Source: JAKOUL01 sp035378845
Lineage (GTDB): Bacteria > Dictyoglomota > Dictyoglomia > Dictyoglomales > Dictyoglomaceae
Direction: 5' to 3'
DNA length: 64,000 nt
Assembly: GCA_035378845.1 (NCBI GenBank)
Contig: DAOSUP010000007.1
Coordinates: 12,988-76,987 of the forward strand
The notes below the pieces were generated by a model, which saw only the letters and a list, made by a program, of their open reading frames with translations, was not told the origin of the DNA and did no database searches. The number at the start of each line of letters is the position of its first letter. Within the stretch, counting starts at the first letter, position 1. The position numbers and the translations under genes are program-made. Of this stretch, positions 27,613 through 35,961 are shown in pieces.

Positions 27613-28793
27613 GACTTCAATCCCTTCTTTGCATATAAATAATTAGGAAGTCCAAAAAGTTTTATAAAGCCTATAGCAGACTCTGTTGAGAATGTACTTC
27701 CTTTATCATAAGTAGCAAGATCGTGGTCATATAGAGAATAAGGAGATTCTCTTCCTACTATAAAGAAATTCCAAGGCTGAAGTTTTACTCTTACTTTACC
27801 TGTAACTCTTTCCTGAGTCTTATCCATGAAAGCTTGAATTGCCTCTCTCAGTGGATCAAACCATAATCCGTAGTAAACAAGTTCTACATATTTATCTTCA
27901 AGGGTTCTCTTAAAATGCAGAAGTTCCCTTGGGAATACTAAACTCTCAATAGCCTCATGAGCCTTTATTATTAAAACTGCTGCAGGAGCTTCATATATCT
28001 CTCTTGATTTAATACCTACCAACCTATTTTCAATATGGTCTATTCTCCCTATCCCATAAGCTCCCACAATACTATTCAGCTCTTCAATTATCTTTACAGT
28101 GGATTTCCTAATCCCATTTAATTCTACTAAGACTCCTTCTTCAAAGCTGAGTTCAATATAACTTGGCTCTTCTTTCTTTAATTTTGTCAATTCAAAAATC
28201 TCCTCAGGAGGTTCCTGCCAAGGATCTTCTAAAATTCCACCTTCTATACTTTTTCCCCAGAGATTCTCATCTATACTAAATGGATTCTTCTTTGAAACAG
28301 GTATAGGAATATCATTCTCAACTGCATATTCCATTTCTTCTTCCCTGGAAAAATTCCATTCTCTAACAGGAGCAATAATCTCAAGATCTGGAGCTATAGC
28401 TTTCACTCCCAGATCTATTCTTACTTGATCGTTGCCTTTCCCTGTACATCCATGAGCCACATATTTTGCCCCATTTTCTTTTGCAATCTTAGCTAAGTAC
28501 TTTGCAATAAGAGGTCTTGAAAGAGCAGTAGCAAGGGGATAGGCTCTCTCATACATAGCATTAGCCTTTATAGCAGGGCTCACATAATCTTTAACAAATT
28601 CATCTTTTAAATCTAAAACATAAGCTTTTTCAACTCCAAGATCTTCAGCTTTCTTTTTAATCTCATTCAGATTAATACCCTGCCCAATATCTACAGTAAG
28701 GGTTATAACAGATAATGAATATTTTTGCATAAGCCATTTTATAGCGACAGAAGTATCTAATCCCCCAGAATAAGCGAGAACAGCCTTTTCCAT
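27609..28793 (-). CDS. argG: argininosuccinate synthase
   Basis: Joins citrulline and aspartate with ATP. It has 394 residues. The PP-loop AYSGGLDTS is at 7-15, followed by [10 protein letters not shown] and the conserved SIDENLWG. Start: ATG at 28793 with AGGAGG seven bases upstream; the frame is open six codons earlier but that would bury the ribosome site. It is the first gene of the arg/car operon, with an extended -10 at 28832-28824 (minus strand). Confidence 0.97.
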   Translation of the reverse strand: MEKAVLAYSGGLDTSVAIKWLMQKYSLSVITLTVDIGQGINLNEIKKKAEDLGVEKAYVLDLKDEFVKDYVSPAIKANAMYERAYPLATALSRPLIAKYLAKIAKENGAKYVAHGCTGKGNDQVRIDLGVKAIAPDLEIIAPVREWNFSREEEMEYAVENDIPIPVSKKNPFSIDENLWGKSIEGGILEDPWQEPPEEIFELTKLKKEEPSYIELSFEEGVLVELNGIRKSTVKIIEELNSIVGAYGIGRIDHIENRLVGIKSREIYEAPAAVLIIKAHEAIESLVFPRELLHFKRTLEDKYVELVYYGLWFDPLREAIQAFMDKTQERVTGKVRVKLQPWNFFIVGRESPYSLYDHDLATYDKGSTFSTESAIGFIKLFGLPNYLYAKKGLKS

Positions 28794-28823
28794 CTGATTG
28801 CCTCCTATCAATAAATTTGAAGA

Positions 28824-28832
28824 ATTATATCA
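28824..28832 (-). promoter_or_regulatory. extended -10 promoter element of the arg/car operon
   Basis: TGATATAAT on the minus strand, 30 bases before the argG ATG. No good -35 and no ArgR-type operator was seen. Confidence 0.5.
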
Positions 28833-28885
28833 TAAAAATGGAAAAAAATACAAAATTAAATTAAATTTAATTCAAAGTATGTTTT

Positions 28886-28894
28886 TGGTATAAT
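28886..28894 (+). promoter_or_regulatory. extended -10 promoter element of the FHA gene
   Basis: TGGTATAAT, 38 bases before the ATG at 28933. Initiation near 28901 would exclude the in-frame ATG at 28900, which supports the downstream start. Confidence 0.5.
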
Positions 28895-28932
28895 GGAAAA
28901 TGAATTTTAAAGTAAGGGGAGGAGAACTTTTT

Positions 28933-29394
28933 ATGAGCACTTTAATATCTATTCTTTTAGCACTTTTTATAATCTTATTATGTGTGGATATTTATTTACG
29001 AACAGCTAAGAAAGAGAAAAAAGATGTCTTAAAAATGGAGAGATTTGAATCCATCCAAAATCCTTCAAATACTATAAAGTTAGAAGCAGAGATTACTCCA
29101 TTAAACTGGGCTTACTTAATTGTAAGACATGGGGGAGAACGAGGAAAGGACTTCAAAATAATTAAAAATGAAACCACCATAGGCAGAGAACCTGAAAATG
29201 ATATTACCCTTATTCATCCTACAGTATCAAGGTTTCACGCAAAGATCATTCAAAACGATGGTAAATATTTTATAGAAGATATAAATAGTGCTAACGGAAC
29301 GTTAGTAAACGGAATTAAAGTTGCCCGTGAACTACTTCATGATGGGGATATTATTCAAGTTGGAGATGTAGTTTTGGTATTTAAATGTCTCTAA
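28933..29394 (+). CDS. membrane-anchored FHA-domain protein
   Basis: A 153-residue protein: N-terminal membrane helix (about 3-21), a linker, then one forkhead-associated phosphothreonine-binding domain (about 63-150). The FHA signature residues are visible: TIGREPENDI, then HPTVSRFHAKI, and NSANGTLVNG. Start at 28933 is set by GGGGAGGAG upstream. It converges on, and overlaps by about three bases, the Ser/Thr kinase gene. It is a plausible reader of that kinase's phosphorylation; this is inference from position. Confidence 0.9.
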   Translation: MSTLISILLALFIILLCVDIYLRTAKKEKKDVLKMERFESIQNPSNTIKLEAEITPLNWAYLIVRHGGERGKDFKIIKNETTIGREPENDITLIHPTVSRFHAKIIQNDGKYFIEDINSANGTLVNGIKVARELLHDGDIIQVGDVVLVFKCL

Positions 29395-30711
29395 TTTGAG
29401 TCTTGTTTGTCTCTTTTAATAATAGTATCTTCTAAAATAATCTTCTCTTTTTCATAAGGATGAAGAGGATAGCCTCTTTTTAAGTCATCTAAAAGCTCTT
29501 CAGGAGTTTGATACCTGAATTCAGGAAATCTTGCAGTCATTTTTTCAATAATCTTTGCAATACCTTCAGGAATATTGGGATTGATACTCCTTATGTCAGG
29601 AAGATCTTCTTGATACCTTTTCAGCATTAAGGATATAGTAGTATCTTCTGCATAAGGGAGGATACCTGTAAGAGTTTCATAAAAGACAATACCCAATGAA
29701 AAGATATCCGATCTAATATCCACTTTTTTACCTTCCAGCTGTTCGGGAGATGCATATTGAGGTGTACCCATAAATACTCCTGTTTGAGTAAGAGTAGAAG
29801 TTCCTCCTATTCTTGCAATACCAAAATCCATAAGCTTTACATTGCCTTCATTAGTTATCATAATATTCTGAGGTTTTATATCCCTATGTACAATATCTTT
29901 AGAGTTTGCATAAGACAAAGCCTCAACTACTTTTTTAATAACCTCTGTAACAAATGGGACAGGGAGAGGACCTTTCTCTTCTAATATCTTCTTTAAATCC
30001 TTTCCCGATACATACTCCATAACCATAAAAAGATAATCTTCCTCTTTCCCATGATCTAAAACTTTAACAATATTAGAATGATCCAAAATTTTACAAGTTT
30101 CAATCTCTCTAATAAATCTTGCTATAATCTCTTTATCTTCTGAATATTGAGGATGAAGTATCTTGATAGCAACCTCCTTTTTTGTAGGAAGATCTAACGC
30201 AAGATATACTGTAGCCATTCCTCCAGATCCAAGTTTTTTAAGTATCTTATAACGTTTCTTTATTACCATTCCCTCTAATCTTTGCTTAGGAATTACATTC
30301 TGATATATAAGATTTCCTACAAAACCCAAAAACAGCCCTAAGGAAGGAGAGATAAAAGGTAAGATTAAATTTTGAGTAAAAGCAAAATATGAGCCTCCTA
30401 AATAACTTAGCATAAAAAATATGGTTATGAAAATGTTAAAGATTAATTTTTTCCCTAAGATTATTCCTATTAAAAAAACAGAAAGGAAATTAATTATCAT
30501 TACAAATGGATAAGGAAGATCCATAATAAAATTACTATTAATCAAGTTGTTTAATATATTTGCATGCACCTCTACTCCTGGCATATAAGAGTAAGAGATA
30601 TTGCCATTTGCTACCCTATATCCTGAAAAGGGATGAAGAAATATATCTTTTAAAACAGGAGAAGTTGCTCCAATAAATACAATTTTATCTTTAAAAGTTT
30701 CAGCTGGTATA
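29391..30711 (-). CDS. CHASE2-Ser/Thr kinase, C-terminal part (end of CHASE2, membrane helices, kinase)
   Basis: Downstream part of what looks like one CHASE2-kinase gene. In this frame, right after the A-run, the protein continues with the end of a CHASE2 domain (IPAETFKDKIVFIGATSP, then the PGVEVHANI signature). Next come three or four membrane helices and a Hanks-type kinase. Counting from the internal ATG at 30584: P-loop GSGGMATV 119-126, K141, HRDIKPQN with D235, DFG D253, APE-like SPEQ. All catalytic residues are intact. The ATG at 30584 lies inside CHASE2 and has no good ribosome site, so independent translation is doubtful. Confidence 0.85.
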
Positions 30712-31395
30712 TTTTTTTTTTAGTACATCTACATAAGAAAAATATCTGAAGCTTCCTTCACCACCTACGTAATTTATATAAAAACTATTCGGAAATTTTA
30801 AGCTTAAACTATACAAACTTTCTCCATTTAAGCTTGCATAAACAGTTAAAGGCAGAGAATAATATCTAACTCCAAAAAGATCTTGTTCAAAAGTCTCTCC
30901 TCTCCTTATTTTATTATCACTATCCACCAATAAGTTACTAAATCCAGTTTTTGATACTGATGACTTAAGAGGTTCTACAGGTTCTTTTATGGAAAAGACA
31001 TTAACTTTTAAATTCTTATCGTAATAGACTGACATATAATTAGCAAGGACTACACTATTTATTTCTTTTAATTTAGTTGAAAAAATTTTATCTTCAGGAG
31101 TACTTGTGTCAAATAGAATATCAAACACTATTAGCTTAGGTTTCCCTTCTTTCAAAACATCTAAAAGTTCTGCATGTAAATTCCTCTTCCAAGGCCAGTT
31201 TCCTATCTCAAAAATGGAATTATCATCTATGCCTATTATAACAATATCTTCTGGGACTTTCTCTTCTCCCCTAATTTGAAATCTCAGGTCAATAGACTGA
31301 CTTTCTAAATTTTTGAAAAAATTAAGGGAATTAAGCCCGGTAAGAAGTATAAAGAGAACTAAAAGAATCCCAATTTTTATAAAAACCCTTCTCAT
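30700..31395 (-). CDS. CHASE2-Ser/Thr kinase, N-terminal part (CHASE2 sensor, frame ends at the A-run)
   Basis: Residues 1-228 form an N-terminal membrane helix (5-24) and most of a CHASE2 extracellular sensor domain (SIDLRFQIRGEE, IVIIGIDDNSI, WPWKRNLHAELLDVL, KLIVFDILFDT). The frame then passes through ten A and ends four codons later (YTS-stop). The missing CHASE2 end and the kinase follow at once in another frame (29391-30711). With nine A, the two parts would read through as one protein of about 660 residues. It could be a sequencing error, a real mutation, or productive slippage. Confidence 0.85.
   Translation of the reverse strand: MRRVFIKIGILLVLFILLTGLNSLNFFKNLESQSIDLRFQIRGEEKVPEDIVIIGIDDNSIFEIGNWPWKRNLHAELLDVLKEGKPKLIVFDILFDTSTPEDKIFSTKLKEINSVVLANYMSVYYDKNLKVNVFSIKEPVEPLKSSVSKTGFSNLLVDSDNKIRRGETFEQDLFGVRYYSLPLTVYASLNGESLYSLSLKFPNSFYINYVGGEGSFRYFSYVDVLKKKYTS
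30712..30721 (-). other. A10 homopolymer at the CHASE2/kinase frame break
   Basis: A run of ten A on the coding (minus) strand at the exact point where the CHASE2 reading frame shifts. Losing one A restores a single frame. Such runs are known sites of RNA polymerase slippage as well as of sequencing error. Confidence 0.9.
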
Positions 31396-31481
31396 AAGCC
31401 CCCATTTTTAGAAAAAACTTTTACAAATAAAATTTTAGCATAAAAAAGCTTTATGCTAAATAGCTAATATTTTTAAAGGAT

Positions 31482-32408
31482 TTAAATTAATGAAGCTACT
31501 ATAGCTTTCTGTACATGAAGTCTGTTCTCTGCTTGATCAAATACTATAGAGAAAGGTCCATCCATAACCTCATCGGTAATTTCCTCTCCTCTATGAGCTG
31601 GAAGACAGTGCATAACGATGACATCTTCTTTAGCTAAAGAAAGAAGCTTATTATTTAGTTGATATGGAGGAAATACTTTGAGCCTTTTCTCCCTTTCTGC
31701 TTCTTGCCCCATGCTTATCCATACATCTGTATAAAGCACATCTGCATCCTTTACAGCCTCCTTAGGATCTTCTACTACTTCAATCTTTGCTCCTGTTTTA
31801 TGTGCTATTTCTTTTGCTCTTTTCAATATCTCAGAATCAGGATAATACTCCCTTGGAGAAGAACATACTACATCCATACCTAAGATGGCACCTGCCAGAA
31901 TTAATGAGTTTGCCACATTATTTCCATCTCCTAAATAAACAACTTTAAGTTTACGATCTCCTTTTCTCTCTCGCATGGTAAAGTAATCACAAATTATTTG
32001 GCAAGGATGTTCCAAATCAGAAAGTCCATTTATTATAGGTACATAAGAATATTTCGCCAATTCTTCTAAAGTACTATGAGCATAAACTCTTGCTATTATA
32101 CCATCTACATATCTTTCTAAGATTCTTGCAGTATCAGCTATGGTCTCACCCCTCTTAATCTGCATATCTTGAGCGTTTAAGTAAAGAGGATAGCCGCCTA
32201 ACTGATAAACTCCCACCTCAAAAGAAATTCTTGTCCTTGTGGAAGGTTTTTCAAAAAATAAAGCTACAATTTTACCCTTTAAATAATCACTCTGTTTTTT
32301 CCCAGCCATAACATCTACTTTCAGGTTTTTTGCAAGAGCAAAAATCTCCTCTATATCTTCTCTGCTAAGATCAGAAACAGAAAGCAAATCCCTTCCTTTA
32401 AGCCTCAT
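31482..32408 (-). CDS. argF: ornithine carbamoyltransferase
   Basis: Makes citrulline from ornithine and carbamoyl phosphate, 308 residues. Carbamoyl-phosphate site STRTR is at 56-60 and the ornithine-binding HCLPAHRG lies near the C-terminus, which distinguishes it from aspartate transcarbamoylase. GGAGGAG precedes the ATG. It is separated from the argG-H operon by the FHA/kinase module, so it has its own promoter; TATAAT-like sequences lie in 32425-32445 on the minus strand. Confidence 0.97.
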   Translation of the reverse strand: MRLKGRDLLSVSDLSREDIEEIFALAKNLKVDVMAGKKQSDYLKGKIVALFFEKPSTRTRISFEVGVYQLGGYPLYLNAQDMQIKRGETIADTARILERYVDGIIARVYAHSTLEELAKYSYVPIINGLSDLEHPCQIICDYFTMRERKGDRKLKVVYLGDGNNVANSLILAGAILGMDVVCSSPREYYPDSEILKRAKEIAHKTGAKIEVVEDPKEAVKDADVLYTDVWISMGQEAEREKRLKVFPPYQLNNKLLSLAKEDVIVMHCLPAHRGEEITDEVMDGPFSIVFDQAENRLHVQKAIVASLI

Positions 32409-32505
32409 TATTCTCCTCCAAAAATAATTTATTATATTATATACAAATTAATCTTATCTTACACTCTTACTTATTCTTTTAAAATCTGATATTATTAACT
32501 TTGTT

Positions 32506-33768
32506 ATGGCTTTAACAGAGAAGGATTATAGACGAAATTTTATAGTAGATAGTATAGATATGGCATTTTTCAATTTAGGAATGACCTTTGGGTCAGTCCT
32601 TACTCTTTTGCCTCTTTTTGCTAAACATTTAGGAGCTGGAAATTTAGAGATAGGACTTATACCTGCCATATCTAATTTAGGGTGGGCGATACCTGCTATT
32701 CTTGGAGCAAAATATTCAGAGAAGTATAAAAAGAAATTAGATCTTGTATTAAAAGTTACCCTTGGAGAAAGACTCCCATATTTCTTTTTGGCTTTAATAT
32801 GTTTTTTTATAGCATCTCAAAGCCCTAAACTTGCTCTTTACCTTTCCTTATTAATGCTTGGAATTGCTACATTCTCTGCAGGATTTTTAGGTCCTCCATG
32901 GATGACCATGATAAGCAAAGTAATTCGTCCTGAGAAAAGAGGTACTTTCTTTGCCTTTGGAAGTGGCCTTGGAGCTCTAATGGGGATTGGAGGAGCTGCG
33001 CTTGCCAGATATTTTCTTTCCAAATACCCATTCCCTCATAATTTTGGCTATTCCTTCCTATGTGCGGGTATTGCTTTAATGATATCCTTTGTGTTTTTGG
33101 CTATGACTAAAGAAGAGCCTAATACGGCTCCAGGGAAGGATATTCCTTTACGGGAATATCTAAAGGGAATAAAGGAAGTTTTTATAGATAAAAATTTTAA
33201 AAGCTATATCTTCTCAAGAATAATAAATGCCTTCTCTGTATGTTTTGCAAATTTTGTAACAGTATTTGCAGTAAGTAATTTCTCTGTTTCTGACAAAGTA
33301 GTGGCAAATTTTACAGCTATCCTTCTTGCTTCTCAAGGTATTTCTTCTTTTATATACGGTCCCTTAGGAGACAAATTAGGACATAAGATAACATTAGCTC
33401 TGGGTAGATTATTTGTTGTTATAGATTTGATCCTTCTTATTTTTGGCAATTCTATCACTTGTATTTACTTAAGTTTTATCCTCCTTGGATTTATTAATGG
33501 TGCCTTTGCAGTAGGAGATTTTGCTATAATACTTGATCTTGCCCCGACTGGTAAAAAGGAACTTTATGTTGGAGTTTTAAACTTTATTTCTTCACCATTC
33601 TCCTTTGCATTTCCACTTATTGCAGGAAGGATTGCAGACCTTAAAGGGTACATTTTTCTTTTTTCTTCATTACTCCTTATAAGTATATTTAGCTTTATAT
33701 ACTTTGTAATAAAAGTGGAGGATCCAAAGAAAAATGATAAAAACCTTAATTACGTTAATAATAATTAG
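32506..33768 (+). CDS. MFS transporter
   Basis: A 420-residue major facilitator protein with about twelve membrane helices. Motifs include GAKYSEKYKKKLD (loop 2-3), VIRPEKRGTFFAFGSGLGAL and GPLGDKLGHKITLALG (loop 8-9). No Shine-Dalgarno is seen before the ATG; a TATTAT at 32490-32495 would put the transcript start only a few bases upstream. It overlaps the AEC gene by 35 bases, so these transporters are probably co-expressed. Substrate unknown. Confidence 0.85.
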   Translation: MALTEKDYRRNFIVDSIDMAFFNLGMTFGSVLTLLPLFAKHLGAGNLEIGLIPAISNLGWAIPAILGAKYSEKYKKKLDLVLKVTLGERLPYFFLALICFFIASQSPKLALYLSLLMLGIATFSAGFLGPPWMTMISKVIRPEKRGTFFAFGSGLGALMGIGGAALARYFLSKYPFPHNFGYSFLCAGIALMISFVFLAMTKEEPNTAPGKDIPLREYLKGIKEVFIDKNFKSYIFSRIINAFSVCFANFVTVFAVSNFSVSDKVVANFTAILLASQGISSFIYGPLGDKLGHKITLALGRLFVVIDLILLIFGNSITCIYLSFILLGFINGAFAVGDFAIILDLAPTGKKELYVGVLNFISSPFSFAFPLIAGRIADLKGYIFLFSSLLLISIFSFIYFVIKVEDPKKNDKNLNYVNNN

Positions 33769-34636
33769 TTTTTTAGGCTTTCTTTCAAGAACATTTCAAA
33801 TCTTTAAGCAACATGATACAGAAACCTTTTCAAAATTCGTCTATAATTTTTCTCTTCCTGCTTTAGTCTTTTTCTCTATATACTCAAATCCCCCTCAAGG
33901 AGCATTTTTAAAGGTTGCAATAGTAGAATGGATTACAAGTTTTCTTGTAGGAGCACTCTCTATACTTATAGGTGTACTCTTAAAACTGAAAAAAGAAACC
34001 ATTGCAAGTCTATTCTTAGTCACTATAGGTGGAAATGTCACCTTTTTAGGATATCCTATTATGGAAAGATTATATGGAAGTGAAGGACTTAGCTTTGCAA
34101 TTATTTATGATCAGTTGGGAATGATTATATTTGTTTATACTATAGGTATTGCAGTTATTAATTTTTTTACATCTCAAAAAGAATTTGGGGCTGAAAATTC
34201 CCTTAAAAAAATATTAGTAAACCCACCTCTCTGGGGCTTAATAGCAGGTCTTGTTTTACAACCTATAAAAATTCCTGATTTCCTATTAGAAAGTTTCTCC
34301 ATATTAGCAAAAGCTACTACTCCTCTTATGATGTTTCTTTTGGGATTATCCTTGGAAAAGCCAGAAAGTAAAGAGACATATCTTCCAGTAAGTATTGGGG
34401 TTATTTTAAAGCTTTTGGTTTTTCCTTTATTTGCTCTTCTATTTTCCAATCTGTTTAATCTTTCTGGAATTCCTTTTAATGTAACGGTCTTAGAGTCTGC
34501 TATGCCTTCCATGCTTACCGCTTTAGTGCTTGCTATCCAGTTCAAACTGGATTATCCATTCTCTTCTCATGTAATAGCCTATTCTACTCTTTTATCCTTA
34601 ATCACATTAAATCTTTGGATGGAGGTAATAAAATGA
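33734..34636 (+). CDS. AEC-family (auxin efflux carrier-like) transporter
   Basis: A 300-residue membrane protein with about ten helices, of the AEC/malonate-carrier type. The N-terminal FSKFVYNFSLPALVF and the broken helix around GGNVTFLGYPIMERLYG match the family; bacterial members move dicarboxylates such as malate or malonate. It starts inside the end of the upstream MFS gene and its stop overlaps the DUF401 start as ATGA, so the three genes form one unit. Confidence 0.88.
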   Translation: MIKTLITLIIISFLGFLSRTFQIFKQHDTETFSKFVYNFSLPALVFFSIYSNPPQGAFLKVAIVEWITSFLVGALSILIGVLLKLKKETIASLFLVTIGGNVTFLGYPIMERLYGSEGLSFAIIYDQLGMIIFVYTIGIAVINFFTSQKEFGAENSLKKILVNPPLWGLIAGLVLQPIKIPDFLLESFSILAKATTPLMMFLLGLSLEKPESKETYLPVSIGVILKLLVFPLFALLFSNLFNLSGIPFNVTVLESAMPSMLTALVLAIQFKLDYPFSSHVIAYSTLLSLITLNLWMEVIK

Positions 34637-35877
34637 TTGCTTTATTAAAAGTATGCATCATCTTTGGTATTATAGCAGTCCTTATTAGTAAAAAATTTCC
34701 ATTAGTATGGGCACTCTTAGGTGGAAGCATCATTATGGGACTAAGTTTTGGACTTCCTTTCTCTGATATATTGAAGGGAGTTTTTGAAGGAGCTATAGCA
34801 TGGGATACTATTAAATTAGCATTAATATTATATTTAATTGCAGTTCTTGAAAATATTCTAAGGAACAAAGATCTCTTAAAAAACATGATACTTTCCATCA
34901 AATCCCTTATTAAGGAAAAAAGACTTCTTCTTATCTCTATGCCTATGATTATGGGACTTCTACCATCGGTAGGAGGAGCTCTATTTTCTGCTCCTCTTTT
35001 AGAAGAAGCAGGTAAAGATACAAATCTTGATCCAGAAAGAAAAAGTTATATAAATTACTGGTTCAGACATGTCTGGGAACCATTTCTTCCTGTTTACCCA
35101 GGAATTTTACTTGCTTCTGTTTTGAGCGAGACAAGCCTCTCTATTTTGATAAGAGAAGCTCTCCCTTATGGACTCCTTGTTCTTGCTATAGGACTATTTT
35201 TTGCCTTTTATAAATTAGACCTCTCGGAAAAAGCTCCAGAAGAAAATTCAGAAGAAGCTCCGGATACAGATGAAACTCCCGTAGAAGAAAATAAAAATCC
35301 ATTAAAAACCTTCTTAATATCATTCTCACCTATACTTGCACTTTTACTAATAACTCTAATCTTTCATGTAGATCTTCTATATGTACTTTTAGGACTAATC
35401 TTAGTATTATTTTTAATATTCAGATACAATTTTCAGGATATTAAAAATACCCTAAAAGATGCTTTAAAGCCTGAAAACGTACTTCTCATCGTCGCTGTTA
35501 TGATCTTTAAAAGAATGTTAGAGGTTACCAGTGCAGTATCTGATATAGCTTACCTCCTAAATTACTCTAATATACCTATCGTCATAAGTTTCTTTACGCT
35601 ACCTTTTATAACAGGACTTCTTACCGGATCAACACAAGCTTCAGTAGGAATATCTTTCCCAATACTTATTAGAATGATTCCTTACCAAAATCCATTAAAA
35701 TATATCATATTTGCCTTTATTAGTGGTTATTTTGGAGTACTTATGTCTCCCATGCACCTTTGCTTAATTATTACAAAAGAATATTACAAGGCAGATTGGA
35801 ATAAACTTTATTCTTATGTAATAAAAAGCGGTATTGTATTTGTAATATTTCTCTTTTTAAAATTCTTTTTAAGCTAA
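34633..35877 (+). CDS. DUF401 family membrane protein
   Basis: A 414-residue integral membrane protein with about ten to eleven helices and an acidic cytoplasmic-looking loop near 200-225 (EEAPDTDETPVEEN). The segment GLLPSVGGALFSAPLLEE followed by YWFRHVWEPFLPVYPG is typical of DUF401 proteins, related to the ion-transporter/TRAP-permease superfamily. Start: ATG at 34633, with GGAGG upstream and overlapping the AEC stop. The substrate is unknown; organic-anion transport is an inference from the fold and the AEC neighbour. Confidence 0.85.
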   Translation: MIALLKVCIIFGIIAVLISKKFPLVWALLGGSIIMGLSFGLPFSDILKGVFEGAIAWDTIKLALILYLIAVLENILRNKDLLKNMILSIKSLIKEKRLLLISMPMIMGLLPSVGGALFSAPLLEEAGKDTNLDPERKSYINYWFRHVWEPFLPVYPGILLASVLSETSLSILIREALPYGLLVLAIGLFFAFYKLDLSEKAPEENSEEAPDTDETPVEENKNPLKTFLISFSPILALLLITLIFHVDLLYVLLGLILVLFLIFRYNFQDIKNTLKDALKPENVLLIVAVMIFKRMLEVTSAVSDIAYLLNYSNIPIVISFFTLPFITGLLTGSTQASVGISFPILIRMIPYQNPLKYIIFAFISGYFGVLMSPMHLCLIITKEYYKADWNKLYSYVIKSGIVFVIFLFLKFFLS

Positions 35878-35906
35878 TCCTTTAAAATTTTGTGATAAAA
35901 TAATGG

Positions 35907-35935
35907 TTAAGATTTAAAAGGGGAATATATATAAT
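35907..35935 (+). promoter_or_regulatory. promoter of pyk
   Basis: TTAAGA, a 17-base spacer and TATAAT, ending 26 bases before the pyk start. Confidence 0.55.
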
Positions 35936-35961
35936 TAAACAATTCAAGGAAGGAGAAAAAT

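Noticed and set aside
28794..28899. ArgR box upstream of argG
   Set aside because: The sequence is A/T-rich, but no convincing TGAAT/ATTCA dyad is present.
30585..31395. Treating the CHASE2 fragment as an independent complete gene
   Set aside because: It ends four codons after a homopolymer while the rest of the same domain continues in another frame, so it is half of one gene.
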